From assembly GCA_902527245.1 (NCBI GenBank), contig CABZOI010000002.1:124001-188000 (forward strand): DNA of 64,000 nucleotides. Direction: 5' to 3'. Source of the DNA: an uncultured SAR92 cluster bacterium. Lineage in GTDB: Bacteria > Pseudomonadota > Gammaproteobacteria > Pseudomonadales > Porticoccaceae. This document shows positions 23,852-32,691 of this stretch, one piece after another (within the stretch, counting starts at the first letter, position 1; each line of letters begins with the position of its first letter). The notes beneath the pieces are model-generated. The model was not told the DNA's origin and made no database searches. It saw nothing but the letters and a program-made list of their open reading frames with translations. Made by a program: the position numbers and the translations under genes.

Positions 23852-25231
23852 ATGAAAATAAATCCCTCGCTTTTATCACTTATTGGAAACACTCCTATGC
23901 TCAAATTGAACTGCTTCAACACAGGTCCATGTGAGCTTTATGTAAAACTCGAATCACAAAATCCTGGAGGGTCGATTAAAGATCGAGTAGGGCTTGCCAT
24001 TATTGAAGATGCAGAAAAATCAGGAGCTTTGAAACCTGGGGGCACGATTGTCGAAGCGACTGCGGGTAACACAGGGATTGGATTAGCACTGATAGCGGCT
24101 TTGAAGGGATACAGAATCATTTTAGTCATTCCTGATAAAATGAGTAGAGAGAAAATATTGCATTTGGAAGGTTTAGGCGCTGAGATTATCTTAACCAGAT
24201 CTGACGTCCCTGAAGAACATCCAGAATATTATCATCATGTTGCGAAAAGGATCGTTTCAGAGACACCTGGAAGTTTTCTTGCAAATCAATTTAGTAATCC
24301 AGCAAATCCAATGATTCATAGAACAACAACAGGACCAGAGATTTGGGAGCAAATGGGTGGCGAAGTTGATGCCGTTGTCGCAGGTGTGGGATCTGGAGGA
24401 ACACTGACTGGAATGGCTGAATTTTTCAAAACTAAAGATCGTGATGTGCAAATGGTTGCGGCTGATCCTGAGGGCTCTATTGTTGCTGATGCGGTAACCA
24501 AAGGCCATTTTTCTTATGATGGCGGTTCTTGGTTAGTAGAAGGAGTAGGTGAAGACTTTATCCCTGATAACTTGAATGTTGAGCTTTTAGACGATGCAGT
24601 AGTTGTGTCTGATAAAGAAGCATTTAGTACTCTTCAAACTCTCGTGCGAGAGGAAGGCATACTGGGAGGATCCTCCACAGGAACGCTTGTCGCAGGAGCG
24701 GTAAAATGGTGTCAGAGACAAACTAAAAAGAAACGTGTAGTAACATTTATATGCGATACCGGCAATAAGTATTTATCGAAAGCTTTCAACAAGTCTTGGC
24801 TTCAAGATAATGATTTATTAGATAAAGATCAACAAGGTAATTTATCGGATTTGGTCAATCGTCGAGCAGATGAGGGAGATATGGTTAGTGTCAAACCTTC
24901 AGATACGCTAATGACTGCTTATAATCGAATGCGAGCATCAGATATATCACAAATACCAGTTTTGGATGATGATGAATTAATTGGAGTTATCGATGAGGAG
25001 GATATTCTTTTTAGTGTAAAGAAGGACCGATCCTCTTTTAAAGACGAAGTTAGAGCATGCATGGTTACAAATTTGGATATCCTAAAAGCAGAAGCATCTG
25101 AGGACGACTTAGTTCGGATTTTGACGCAGGGAAAAGTTGCTATCATCTACGATGGCAAAAAATTTATTGGTTTTGTTACAAAAGTGGATTTAATTAATCA
25201 TTATAGAACAAGGATTGATCAGGTTTCATAA
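23852..25231 (+). CDS. Cystathionine beta-synthase
   Basis: A 459-residue PLP enzyme that joins serine (or O-acetylserine) and homocysteine to cystathionine. The PLP domain covers residues 1-320: the Schiff-base Lys is K43 in GGSIKDRVGLAI, the substrate loop is EATAGNTGIG, the phosphate-binding loop is GVGSGGTLTG. Two CBS motifs follow (about 335-455), as in eukaryotic CBS where they bind S-adenosylmethionine. It starts 9 bases before the gamma-synthase/lyase with no terminator between, giving a complete reverse transsulfuration pair. The CBS tail argues against plain cysteine synthase CysK/CysM. Confidence 0.92.
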   Translation: MKINPSLLSLIGNTPMLKLNCFNTGPCELYVKLESQNPGGSIKDRVGLAIIEDAEKSGALKPGGTIVEATAGNTGIGLALIAALKGYRIILVIPDKMSREKILHLEGLGAEIILTRSDVPEEHPEYYHHVAKRIVSETPGSFLANQFSNPANPMIHRTTTGPEIWEQMGGEVDAVVAGVGSGGTLTGMAEFFKTKDRDVQMVAADPEGSIVADAVTKGHFSYDGGSWLVEGVGEDFIPDNLNVELLDDAVVVSDKEAFSTLQTLVREEGILGGSSTGTLVAGAVKWCQRQTKKKRVVTFICDTGNKYLSKAFNKSWLQDNDLLDKDQQGNLSDLVNRRADEGDMVSVKPSDTLMTAYNRMRASDISQIPVLDDDELIGVIDEEDILFSVKKDRSSFKDEVRACMVTNLDILKAEASEDDLVRILTQGKVAIIYDGKKFIGFVTKVDLINHYRTRIDQVS

Positions 25232-25240
25232 GGCTTCGTA

Positions 25241-26422
25241 ATGACAGAGATTTCTAAAAACAGTGGCTTTGAGACAAAAGCAATTCATGCGGGCCAGAAA
25301 CCTGATCCCACTAATGGAGCTATAATGACTCCTATTTATGCAACGTCAACGTACGTTCAGCAGAGCCCGGGTATTCATCAAGGATATGAATATTCAAGAA
25401 GTCATAATCCAACTAGAAAAGCATTAGAGGACTGTATCTGCGCTTTAGAAAATGGTAGTAAGGGTTTCGCATTTGCGTCTGGTATGGCGGCCATCGGAAC
25501 AGTTTTAGAAATTCTTAATTCTGGAGATCATGTTATTGCAATGGATGATCTTTATGGAGGCACTTATCGATTATTTGAAGATGTGAGAAAGCGTTCATCT
25601 GGCTTGGAATTTAGCTTTGTAGATTTAAGTGACTCAAAAAAATTACAGGAAGCTATTCGGCCAAATACTAAAATGATTTGGGTAGAGAGTCCAACAAATC
25701 CCTTGTTGAAATTAGTAGATCTCTCTGTAATCGCTAAGTTTGCAAAATATAATAATATTATAAGTGTTTGTGACAATACATTTTGCTCTCCATACATTCA
25801 GAAGCCATTAGATTTCGGAATTGATATTGTTGTGCACTCAGCAACTAAATATTTGAATGGCCATTCTGATGTGGTTGGTGGTGTGGTAGTTTGTGCTGAA
25901 GATAGGGAGGATCTATCAGATGACATGTTTTATCTTTCCAACTCTGTCGGGGGGATTTTGAGTCCCTTCGATAGTTTTTTACTACTCCGCAGCCTGAAAA
26001 CACTCTCAGTTAGGATGGATCGACATTGTGAAAGTGCGTTGAAGTTATCAAAATTTTTAGAGAATCATAAGGCGATTGAGAAAGTTATTTATCCAGGTTT
26101 AATATCCCATCCACAGCATCATGTTGCAAAAAAGCAAATGCACAAATTTGGAGGTATGATAACTGCAATTTTAAAAGGTGGATTAAATGCATCTAAAACT
26201 TTTCTGGAGAACACTAAAATATTTTCACTGGCTGAGAGTTTGGGAGGAGTGGAAAGTTTAATTGAACATCCCGCTATCATGACGCATGCATCGGTTCCCC
26301 AGAAAGTAAGGGAGCAGATTGGCATTGAAGACGGACTTGTCAGATTTTCGGTTGGTATAGAAACCTACGAGGATTTAGAAAAAGATCTTGATCAGGCATT
26401 GAAAGCAGTTCATGGAGAATAA
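25241..26422 (+). CDS. Cystathionine gamma-synthase/gamma-lyase family PLP enzyme
   Basis: A 393-residue PLP enzyme of the Cys/Met metabolism family. It begins GFETKAIHAGQKPDPTNGA, has the conserved YEYSRSHNPTRKALE, the cofactor-binding VCDNTFCSPYIQKP, and the Schiff-base Lys K203 in HSATKYLNGHSDVVGG. Motifs fit both gamma-synthase (MetB) and gamma-lyase. Its position 9 bases after cystathionine beta-synthase favours gamma-lyase, turning cystathionine into cysteine, alpha-ketobutyrate and ammonia. The assignment between the two activities is inferred from context. Confidence 0.9.
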   Translation: MTEISKNSGFETKAIHAGQKPDPTNGAIMTPIYATSTYVQQSPGIHQGYEYSRSHNPTRKALEDCICALENGSKGFAFASGMAAIGTVLEILNSGDHVIAMDDLYGGTYRLFEDVRKRSSGLEFSFVDLSDSKKLQEAIRPNTKMIWVESPTNPLLKLVDLSVIAKFAKYNNIISVCDNTFCSPYIQKPLDFGIDIVVHSATKYLNGHSDVVGGVVVCAEDREDLSDDMFYLSNSVGGILSPFDSFLLLRSLKTLSVRMDRHCESALKLSKFLENHKAIEKVIYPGLISHPQHHVAKKQMHKFGGMITAILKGGLNASKTFLENTKIFSLAESLGGVESLIEHPAIMTHASVPQKVREQIGIEDGLVRFSVGIETYEDLEKDLDQALKAVHGE

Positions 26423-26424
26423 AA

Positions 26425-26766
26425 TTAATCGTTAACATTTTGCATGATTCTATCAATCATTATAGATGCCTCCTCCTTACCACCAGCATTTATAACATTG
26501 GTAAATCCAATATCATCCAGAATCTTCTTAGCCTTTCCAGATCTGTTGCCACTGCGGCAATAAAGGTAAATTTCCGAGTCAAAATTACTTGTTAAATCAA
26601 AAATTTTTTCTGATATTACCTGCCACTCAATATGTTTCGCAGCGTTTATGTGTCCTTTGTTCCATTCTTCGATCGTGCGAACGTCGATAATAAGTATTTC
26701 TTCTGATGAGTGCGTATTCATTGTTATAAAGCTCCAAAGAAGCGCCATCAAAATTACATTTCTCAT
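26425..26766 (-). CDS. Periplasmic rhodanese-like sulfurtransferase (PspE-like)
   Basis: A 113-residue single-domain rhodanese with signal peptide (MRNVILMALLWSFITMNTHS). The catalytic Cys loop is YCRSGNRSGKA, and the family start is ILIIDVRTIEEWNKGHI. The CRSGNRS loop resembles PspE/GlpE thiosulfate sulfurtransferases. Export suggests sulfane-sulfur transfer in the periplasm. It converges on the transsulfuration pair with 2 bases between stop codons. Confidence 0.85.
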   Translation of the reverse strand: MRNVILMALLWSFITMNTHSSEEILIIDVRTIEEWNKGHINAAKHIEWQVISEKIFDLTSNFDSEIYLYCRSGNRSGKAKKILDDIGFTNVINAGGKEEASIMIDRIMQNVND

Positions 26767-26823
26767 TTATGACACCTCCCAGAAAATGTTGCTATTTCCT
26801 TATATGAATTTGAAATTTGGATT

Positions 26824-28215
26824 TTAGTTTACAGAAAAGATCCAATTTTCTCGATTATTATCAATACAGCCAGACATTTTTTCCTCGATGACTCGATTCA
26901 CAATTAACGTTTCTCTATTTGCCATTTCATGAAAATGATCAATACCAGGCTCGTTTTTATAGGATGTGGGAAAATTTCTCCTTGTCCGATGAATCCAAAA
27001 GGTATCAGATAGTTCTGTTTCAGAAAAAATGTTTTTTATTGAATTTGCTCCATAAATAAATCCCAGAAGTCCACCCCATGTAGCGGCAGGATTATCAGAA
27101 TCCCATCCTACGAGTGCAGCAATTTGAATTGTTCGTTTTAAGTCACCATCGCCATAAAATAAACTGATAAGACTCGCAGCAAAATTTATCATTGAATCGA
27201 AAGGCTCTTTGTAAACATAGCCATCATTGGATTGCACTTGGTATCTCTCATAAATTGCATTTCGCGTATGTTCCCATTCTTGCTTATCGGTGTTGTTGTA
27301 ATAGTGGCTCAACACGTACTCAAAGATTTTTTTAGGTGTTGATTTAGATGGAAATAATTGTGCGGCCTCGATTGCAAGCTCTTTTAAATTTTCGCCTAAA
27401 ATATCAGATGGATGTAATTCAAATGCCAGTGAATGCATATAAACATAAAAATTTGCAACAAGAGCTGCGTTCCCAGTTGCAGTGGTTCTAATAGGTAAAT
27501 ATGCCATGTCGATTGCATTCTGTGGATTTCCTGGTGAGAGAAGACCAAATATTTCTGTTGTTAGTTGGGCATCGATCATTGAGCTTTTTGAATTATATTT
27601 TGGGTTACTGGTTTCTGGAGGAACAAAACCGTCTTCCATTAGAATACGGGCTTTTTCATTTGAAACCCAAAGAAAATTCTCTCTGTGTGGTGTTGAGTGG
27701 TCAAATTTTTTATAAAAGGGCGCGTCCTCCTCAGAGTAAGTATGCTTCAACCATCCCTCCCTTATCTGTTCTGGAGTAAGTTTCGATGATTTATGCAATG
27801 CATGGAGGTGCGCATATAAATACTCCATATCAGTATCATCATCAGCACCCCAATGATTCCCATCTGAGACTAAATAAAAGTCAATTATTTGCGAATGAGG
27901 GACAAGCTCTCCCCAAAAAGCGGGTTCATCAGATTTTCCCCAATCATTATCGGTATAAAAAGGCAGTGTACTTTTACTTCCAATCTTATCCATCTCGGTG
28001 ATTAAACCAGTCCAATTACCGATACTTTGTCCAAGCCAAAAACCATGTAGTCGATTTTTATAATCTTTTATATTTATTTTTACTTGATCATCATCGAATA
28101 CACAATTAGCTCTAGCCTCATTGGTCAATAACATAAGATGTAAACATGCGAGAAGTAAAGCAAGAAAATATTTTTTGATATTCCTAAAAGGAGGGCAATA
28201 AAATTTTGATCTCAT
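26824..28215 (-). CDS. Exported ADP-ribosylglycohydrolase family protein
   Basis: A 463-residue protein with a signal peptide (YFLALLLACLHLMLLTNEARA). The DraG-type metal motifs are ADDDTDMEYLYAHLH (about residue 125) and GWDSDNPAATWGGLLGFIYG (about residue 368), separated by helices such as NAIDMAYLPIRTTATGNAA. In characterised ARH/DraG enzymes these aspartates and the threonine bind two metals used to cleave ADP-ribosyl bonds. An exported version is unlikely to act on intracellular ADP-ribosylated proteins, so the substrate may be an extracellular nucleoside or glycoside. It lies 30 bases after the sulfatase on the same strand. Confidence 0.78.
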   Translation of the reverse strand: MRSKFYCPPFRNIKKYFLALLLACLHLMLLTNEARANCVFDDDQVKINIKDYKNRLHGFWLGQSIGNWTGLITEMDKIGSKSTLPFYTDNDWGKSDEPAFWGELVPHSQIIDFYLVSDGNHWGADDDTDMEYLYAHLHALHKSSKLTPEQIREGWLKHTYSEEDAPFYKKFDHSTPHRENFLWVSNEKARILMEDGFVPPETSNPKYNSKSSMIDAQLTTEIFGLLSPGNPQNAIDMAYLPIRTTATGNAALVANFYVYMHSLAFELHPSDILGENLKELAIEAAQLFPSKSTPKKIFEYVLSHYYNNTDKQEWEHTRNAIYERYQVQSNDGYVYKEPFDSMINFAASLISLFYGDGDLKRTIQIAALVGWDSDNPAATWGGLLGFIYGANSIKNIFSETELSDTFWIHRTRRNFPTSYKNEPGIDHFHEMANRETLIVNRVIEEKMSGCIDNNRENWIFSVN

Positions 28216-28245
28216 TTATAAAATTATTTCTTAATCTGGTATTCA

Positions 28246-30798
28246 TTACTCAAAAGTGGCATCACTTGAACCTTTTAGGCATGCCAATACATATGGGAAT
28301 CTGTCGGTGATGTAATATCCATATGCTCCATCTACGGTCATTCCATTGCACTCATCCAAATCACCAAAACCAATTACATACTCGTAATCTTGTCGAAACT
28401 GCCCGTCATAATTTCCTGGAGGTGTTTCGTACCCATCCACAGCCGCTCTTGTGCCTGTTTTTAATCTGTAGCTGGATTCTGCTTTTCTCACAGTGCCATT
28501 ATCATCAAACCATGAACCATAAATTGGAAAACCATCAGCTGCAAAACCAATGATTGGAGATATTATTGGAGACTCAGTTTCAAACATAGCATTTGGCGAT
28601 CCATGGTAGTGGTAACTTCCATTTGGTTGGACATGAGCATTATGACTATCTACTCGAAAACCATTTGCTGGATGCATAGGATCAAATCGCCACGGGTTAC
28701 TCATATCCATGCAACCTGTTCTCTCATTACCCACACCAAAACACGCAGCTGCTAGAAGATCAATTTTCACTCCATTCAGCATGAGCCCGTTGTCTGCCCC
28801 AAGACTCAGATAAGTTGGGGATGCGGCAAATACTGGTTCAGCATTTATCTCATAATATTGAGTTTGAGGTGAAAGGTTGTTTGGGAATCCCGTGTTGCCA
28901 TCATTAAAATCATGATTAGGTACACCATTCGATTGTAGGATGCACTTGTCTCCTGACGCGGTAATTACTAAATCCCCCGTAAAAGCCACAGATCTGAAAA
29001 TATCAGTCACTGAGGATGAATATTGAGCAACATATTCTCGACAATTTGCGACTCTTGAGGTAAAGATTTTATTGGTTATATCGATGCTTTCTGATGGATC
29101 AGTGGGTTCATTCGACCCTGATCTCAGATTAGTCACTAGATCATTAAGTTGATCTTTCACAGTTGAGAAAGACTGATCATCTGCGAGATCAACGGTTTCA
29201 TAAGGATCATTATCTAATTTAAATAGTTGTTGCTCTGAACCATTGTTGATTAGTTTGTAATTTTCATTTCGAATTGCCCAACCACTTGTTGAGTCACTGT
29301 CATATTCAGTAAAACTAAATGTTCTATCACTATCTTCTGTTGAGTTCAAAAGTCGCGCAAAACTAATACTATCCTCAGGTAATTCAGTTGAATTACCACC
29401 AGCGATTTCAATAATTGTTGCAAACAAATCTGTACTATTTATAAGATTTGAATCTCTTTCATTTTTTCGTGTTACACCTGAGCCTGATATGACCATTGGA
29501 ACGGCCAGACCACCCTCATACAGAGTTCCTTTTGCACCATTTGCATAAATACTCCGATTACGGACTCTTCCTGGTGTTCCATTATCACCCATAAAGATAA
29601 TAAGAGTATCTTTCAATGTGCCTTGATCTATGCTACCGAATAACCTGCCAATCTCAGAATCCATCGCTTCGATAGCCGCCAAATAATAACTGCGTGGATT
29701 ACTATTTATGTCTGCATCAGTGCCGGATAAATTTCGCGAATGAAGGTTTTGAGGAGGCAAATGATATGGTGTGTGGGGAGCTGAGTATGCAAGCCATAAA
29801 AACCAAGGATTTGTCTGATCATTAATCCAATCTATCGCTAAATTTGTTATCGCTGTCGTATGGTAGGTTGTACTAGTAGTGGTTTCACCATTGATTGTGA
29901 GCTGCCAATTTTCATAGTTTTGAATTGAGCCTCGCAGATGTCCAGCATAATAGTCAATCCCATGAATATTTGGATGATTTGGATTGGGAGATGCGCCTCC
30001 TAAATGCCACTTACCTATTAATGCAGAGGAATAGTTAGCAGTTTTTGTGTTATTTTTAAGGTATTTATGTAGTGTTTCATGATCTGTGGATAATTCATCT
30101 CCAACACTTGTGATGCCTGTATTAAAACCATATTTACCGGTAATTATTGCGCTTCTAGTTGGAGTGCAAGCTGGTGTTGCCCAAACGCTGTCAAAGACAA
30201 TTCCATTTAACGCTAAATCATCGAGTATTGGCGTCACTGGAGGATTGTTTGAATATGCGTACTGTGAGGAGGAATCGAGACCTTGATCATCTGATATTAT
30301 TAAAATGATGTTAGGTTGATCACGAGTTGAATCTCCTTCAGTCACTAATGATTCCAAATAGGAAGCTATATCTGAGGCGCTAGTGCGTTGTGCATTTTGT
30401 CCTAAAACATTTGATACGAGGGAATTATCAGATAGTCCAAATAGAAATCTTAGTATTAACAGACCATCAGTGAGCGCATTGACTTCTCCATCTTGATCGA
30501 TGTCAAGATCAGTTCCAAGGGACTGTAATTTTGATGCAATTTCTTGAGCACTGGTCACTTGCGCGTCGAGACCAATTGCATTTGCGATGAGGGCTTGATC
30601 TGTAAGGCCAAACATATGTCTGAGTATGAGCAACCCATCGGTAAGGGCGTCGTAGGAACCATTTTCATCAATATCCAGAGAAATATCATTTTCTATGGCG
30701 TTATTTAACGCTGTTCCGCTAGAGGCAAGAAAAATTCCAAAAACAAGTGTAATAAATGGCCATAGTTTTTGCTTGTGCCAACCTCTTATCTTTTTCAT
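28246..30798 (-). CDS. Secreted multidomain sulfatase: two dockerin-like units, sulfatase, YHYH domain
   Basis: An 850-residue exported protein. A signal peptide (residues 1-30) is followed by two dockerin-like EF-hand units (about 41-94 and 97-152) with calcium loops DIDENGSYDALTDGLL and DIDQDGEVNALTDGLL. Residues 161-575 form a type I sulfatase: NIILIISDDQG, the formylglycine site C211-T-P-T-R, GKWHLGG, APHTPYHLPP and FMGDNGTPG. Residues ~583-850 match the YHYH domain (SYHYHG, GFAADGFPIYG, DLDECNGMTVDGAYGYY). No formylglycine-generating enzyme gene is present in the window. The likely role is desulfation of an algal polysaccharide or other sulfate ester. The domain order is uncommon. Co-directional with the ADP-ribosylglycohydrolase gene downstream. 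Confidence 0.88.
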   Translation of the reverse strand: MKKIRGWHKQKLWPFITLVFGIFLASSGTALNNAIENDISLDIDENGSYDALTDGLLILRHMFGLTDQALIANAIGLDAQVTSAQEIASKLQSLGTDLDIDQDGEVNALTDGLLILRFLFGLSDNSLVSNVLGQNAQRTSASDIASYLESLVTEGDSTRDQPNIILIISDDQGLDSSSQYAYSNNPPVTPILDDLALNGIVFDSVWATPACTPTRSAIITGKYGFNTGITSVGDELSTDHETLHKYLKNNTKTANYSSALIGKWHLGGASPNPNHPNIHGIDYYAGHLRGSIQNYENWQLTINGETTTSTTYHTTAITNLAIDWINDQTNPWFLWLAYSAPHTPYHLPPQNLHSRNLSGTDADINSNPRSYYLAAIEAMDSEIGRLFGSIDQGTLKDTLIIFMGDNGTPGRVRNRSIYANGAKGTLYEGGLAVPMVISGSGVTRKNERDSNLINSTDLFATIIEIAGGNSTELPEDSISFARLLNSTEDSDRTFSFTEYDSDSTSGWAIRNENYKLINNGSEQQLFKLDNDPYETVDLADDQSFSTVKDQLNDLVTNLRSGSNEPTDPSESIDITNKIFTSRVANCREYVAQYSSSVTDIFRSVAFTGDLVITASGDKCILQSNGVPNHDFNDGNTGFPNNLSPQTQYYEINAEPVFAASPTYLSLGADNGLMLNGVKIDLLAAACFGVGNERTGCMDMSNPWRFDPMHPANGFRVDSHNAHVQPNGSYHYHGSPNAMFETESPIISPIIGFAADGFPIYGSWFDDNGTVRKAESSYRLKTGTRAAVDGYETPPGNYDGQFRQDYEYVIGFGDLDECNGMTVDGAYGYYITDRFPYVLACLKGSSDATFE
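30343..30678 (-). repeat. Tandem dockerin-like EF-hand units in the sulfatase gene
   Basis: Two ~55-residue units that match each other closely: loop DxDxxGxxxALTDGLLILR, then FxFGL, then an Ala/Ile-rich helix. The same unit appears in the separate small protein at 8675-9091. No cohesin domain was found in the window. Confidence 0.75.
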
Positions 30799-30894
30799 AT
30801 TTTTACTTTTACTTCTGCCATCTTCGCTTATGCTACCATACGAGAATAATTTAAATTTGTTATCTCAATTTTTGATCTAACAAAGGTGACACAC

Positions 30895-32682
30895 ATGAGA
30901 TTTAGCTTACCATTTTTTAATTATGCACTTTTATTTGCTTATTTCGTTGTCCTTTTTCTAATTGGTTGCACAGATCAAAGATCACGCGAGAGTGAAAATC
31001 ACGATCTGAGCAATGTAGCAGATGTTATATTTTTTAATGGAGAGGTCTATACGGTAGATATTAATCGATCTTGGGCTCAAGCTGTGGCTGTGCGCGGAAA
31101 CAAAATTATCTATGTGGGTAATGACAGTGATGTCATGAAATTCAAAAATGATCAAACTCGATTAGTTAACCTAGAAAAACGTATGTTGATGCCAGGTTTT
31201 CAAGATTCACACGTCCATCCGATCGAAGCAGGTATGGCATATCTAGGTTGCAGTTTACACGATGGAAAATCAGTCGATGATTATAAGAAAATTGTCTCGC
31301 GATGTGTTGATTCCTCAAAAGAGGCTAGTTTTATAGATGGTGGTGGGTGGACCATGGATATTTTTGAGGATGGATTACCTGACAAGAAAATTTTAGATTT
31401 AGTAGCTCCTGATAAACCTGTAATACTTAAATCTGCAACAGGGCATCAACTTTGGGTTAATTCAAAAATGCTTGAAATGGCGGGTATAACATCTGAAACA
31501 CCTGATCCCGTGAGAGGAAGAATAGATAGGTACCCGGGAACAATGGAGCCTAGTGGTACAGTTCAAGAAAATAGTGCGATGAATCTGATTTTCGATAAGA
31601 GACCTGATTACTCTGATGCTCAAATGCGAGCAGCACTTAATTTTGGTCAAAATTATTTGAATCAATATGGTGTGACAACTGTTCAGGATGCATTATTGAA
31701 GCTCGATGGTAAGGAGGCATATGTTGGTGGACCTACTTACATGAAAATGGACAGAGATGGACTCCTTACATTAAGAGTTATTGGAGCATTAGTGTGGAAC
31801 ACTGATTTAGGTATGGAGCAGATTGATCGGATTCTCAACTCGAGAAAAGTGTTCTCAACACCTCGCTTCTCTGCGACTTCTGTAAAAATTTGGTTAGATG
31901 GGGTTTTAGAGGTTCACACGGCAGCACTTCTAGAGCCATATTTAGATAGAGCTGATCAATATCGAGGTGAGCTACTAATTACTCCTGGGTTGTTGGACGA
32001 AATAGTTTTAAAATTAGACTCAATGGGCTTCCAACTCCATTTTCATGCGATCGGAGACGCGGCAATTCGTCAGTCATTAGATTCTTTAGAGAAAGCCACC
32101 AAAGAGAACGGCGTAAGAGATAGCCGTCATCATCTATCACATATTGAGCTATTCAATCCCGAAGATGTAGGAAGACTCAGAGATCTTAATGTTGTCGCAA
32201 ATTTTCAACCTTATTGGGCCTGGGCAGATCAATATATCACAGAGCTCACAATGCCTAAGTTGGGCCCCGAAAGAAGTAATTGGCTCTATCCAATCGGCAG
32301 TATACTCAAAACAGGAGCGGTTGTTGCTTTTGGGAGTGATTGGTTTGTCACGTCAGGAAATCCTATGCTAGGTATTGAAACTGCAGTAACCAGGAAAGAT
32401 CCCCTTACAAATATAAGTGATGATTTTTTGATGCATGAGAGAATAAGTTTGGCTGATGCAATTGCGGCATACACAATCAATGGAGCATATGTAAATTTCA
32501 TGGAGGATGAGTCTGGTTCAATAGAAGTTGGAAAGTATGCAGACTTAATCGTTATCGATAGAAATTTGTTTAAAATTCCTGAAACAGAAATCTCTGAGGC
32601 CAATGTTGTGTTAACCATGCTCGATGGAGAGATGATTTATGGTTCATGGGATATGAAAGTTCTAGAAAAAACTGCGCTCTAA
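30895..32682 (+). CDS. Amidohydrolase family lipoprotein (YtcJ-like)
   Basis: A 595-residue metal-dependent amidohydrolase of the Amidohydro_3 type. Signal and lipobox FLIGC give an envelope lipoprotein. The metal-binding motif is GFQDSHVHP near residue 103, later HFHAIGDAAIR and FGSDWFVTSGNP. The ATG at 30895 follows AAAGGTG at a good distance; the GTG at 30886 is the alternative. YtcJ-like enzymes hydrolyse cyclic amides, N-formyl or N-acyl groups; the substrate here is unknown. It stops 9 bases before the acetoacetate-CoA ligase, so the two are probably co-transcribed. Confidence 0.85.
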   Translation: MRFSLPFFNYALLFAYFVVLFLIGCTDQRSRESENHDLSNVADVIFFNGEVYTVDINRSWAQAVAVRGNKIIYVGNDSDVMKFKNDQTRLVNLEKRMLMPGFQDSHVHPIEAGMAYLGCSLHDGKSVDDYKKIVSRCVDSSKEASFIDGGGWTMDIFEDGLPDKKILDLVAPDKPVILKSATGHQLWVNSKMLEMAGITSETPDPVRGRIDRYPGTMEPSGTVQENSAMNLIFDKRPDYSDAQMRAALNFGQNYLNQYGVTTVQDALLKLDGKEAYVGGPTYMKMDRDGLLTLRVIGALVWNTDLGMEQIDRILNSRKVFSTPRFSATSVKIWLDGVLEVHTAALLEPYLDRADQYRGELLITPGLLDEIVLKLDSMGFQLHFHAIGDAAIRQSLDSLEKATKENGVRDSRHHLSHIELFNPEDVGRLRDLNVVANFQPYWAWADQYITELTMPKLGPERSNWLYPIGSILKTGAVVAFGSDWFVTSGNPMLGIETAVTRKDPLTNISDDFLMHERISLADAIAAYTINGAYVNFMEDESGSIEVGKYADLIVIDRNLFKIPETEISEANVVLTMLDGEMIYGSWDMKVLEKTAL

Positions 32683-32691
32683 CCTTTTCGT

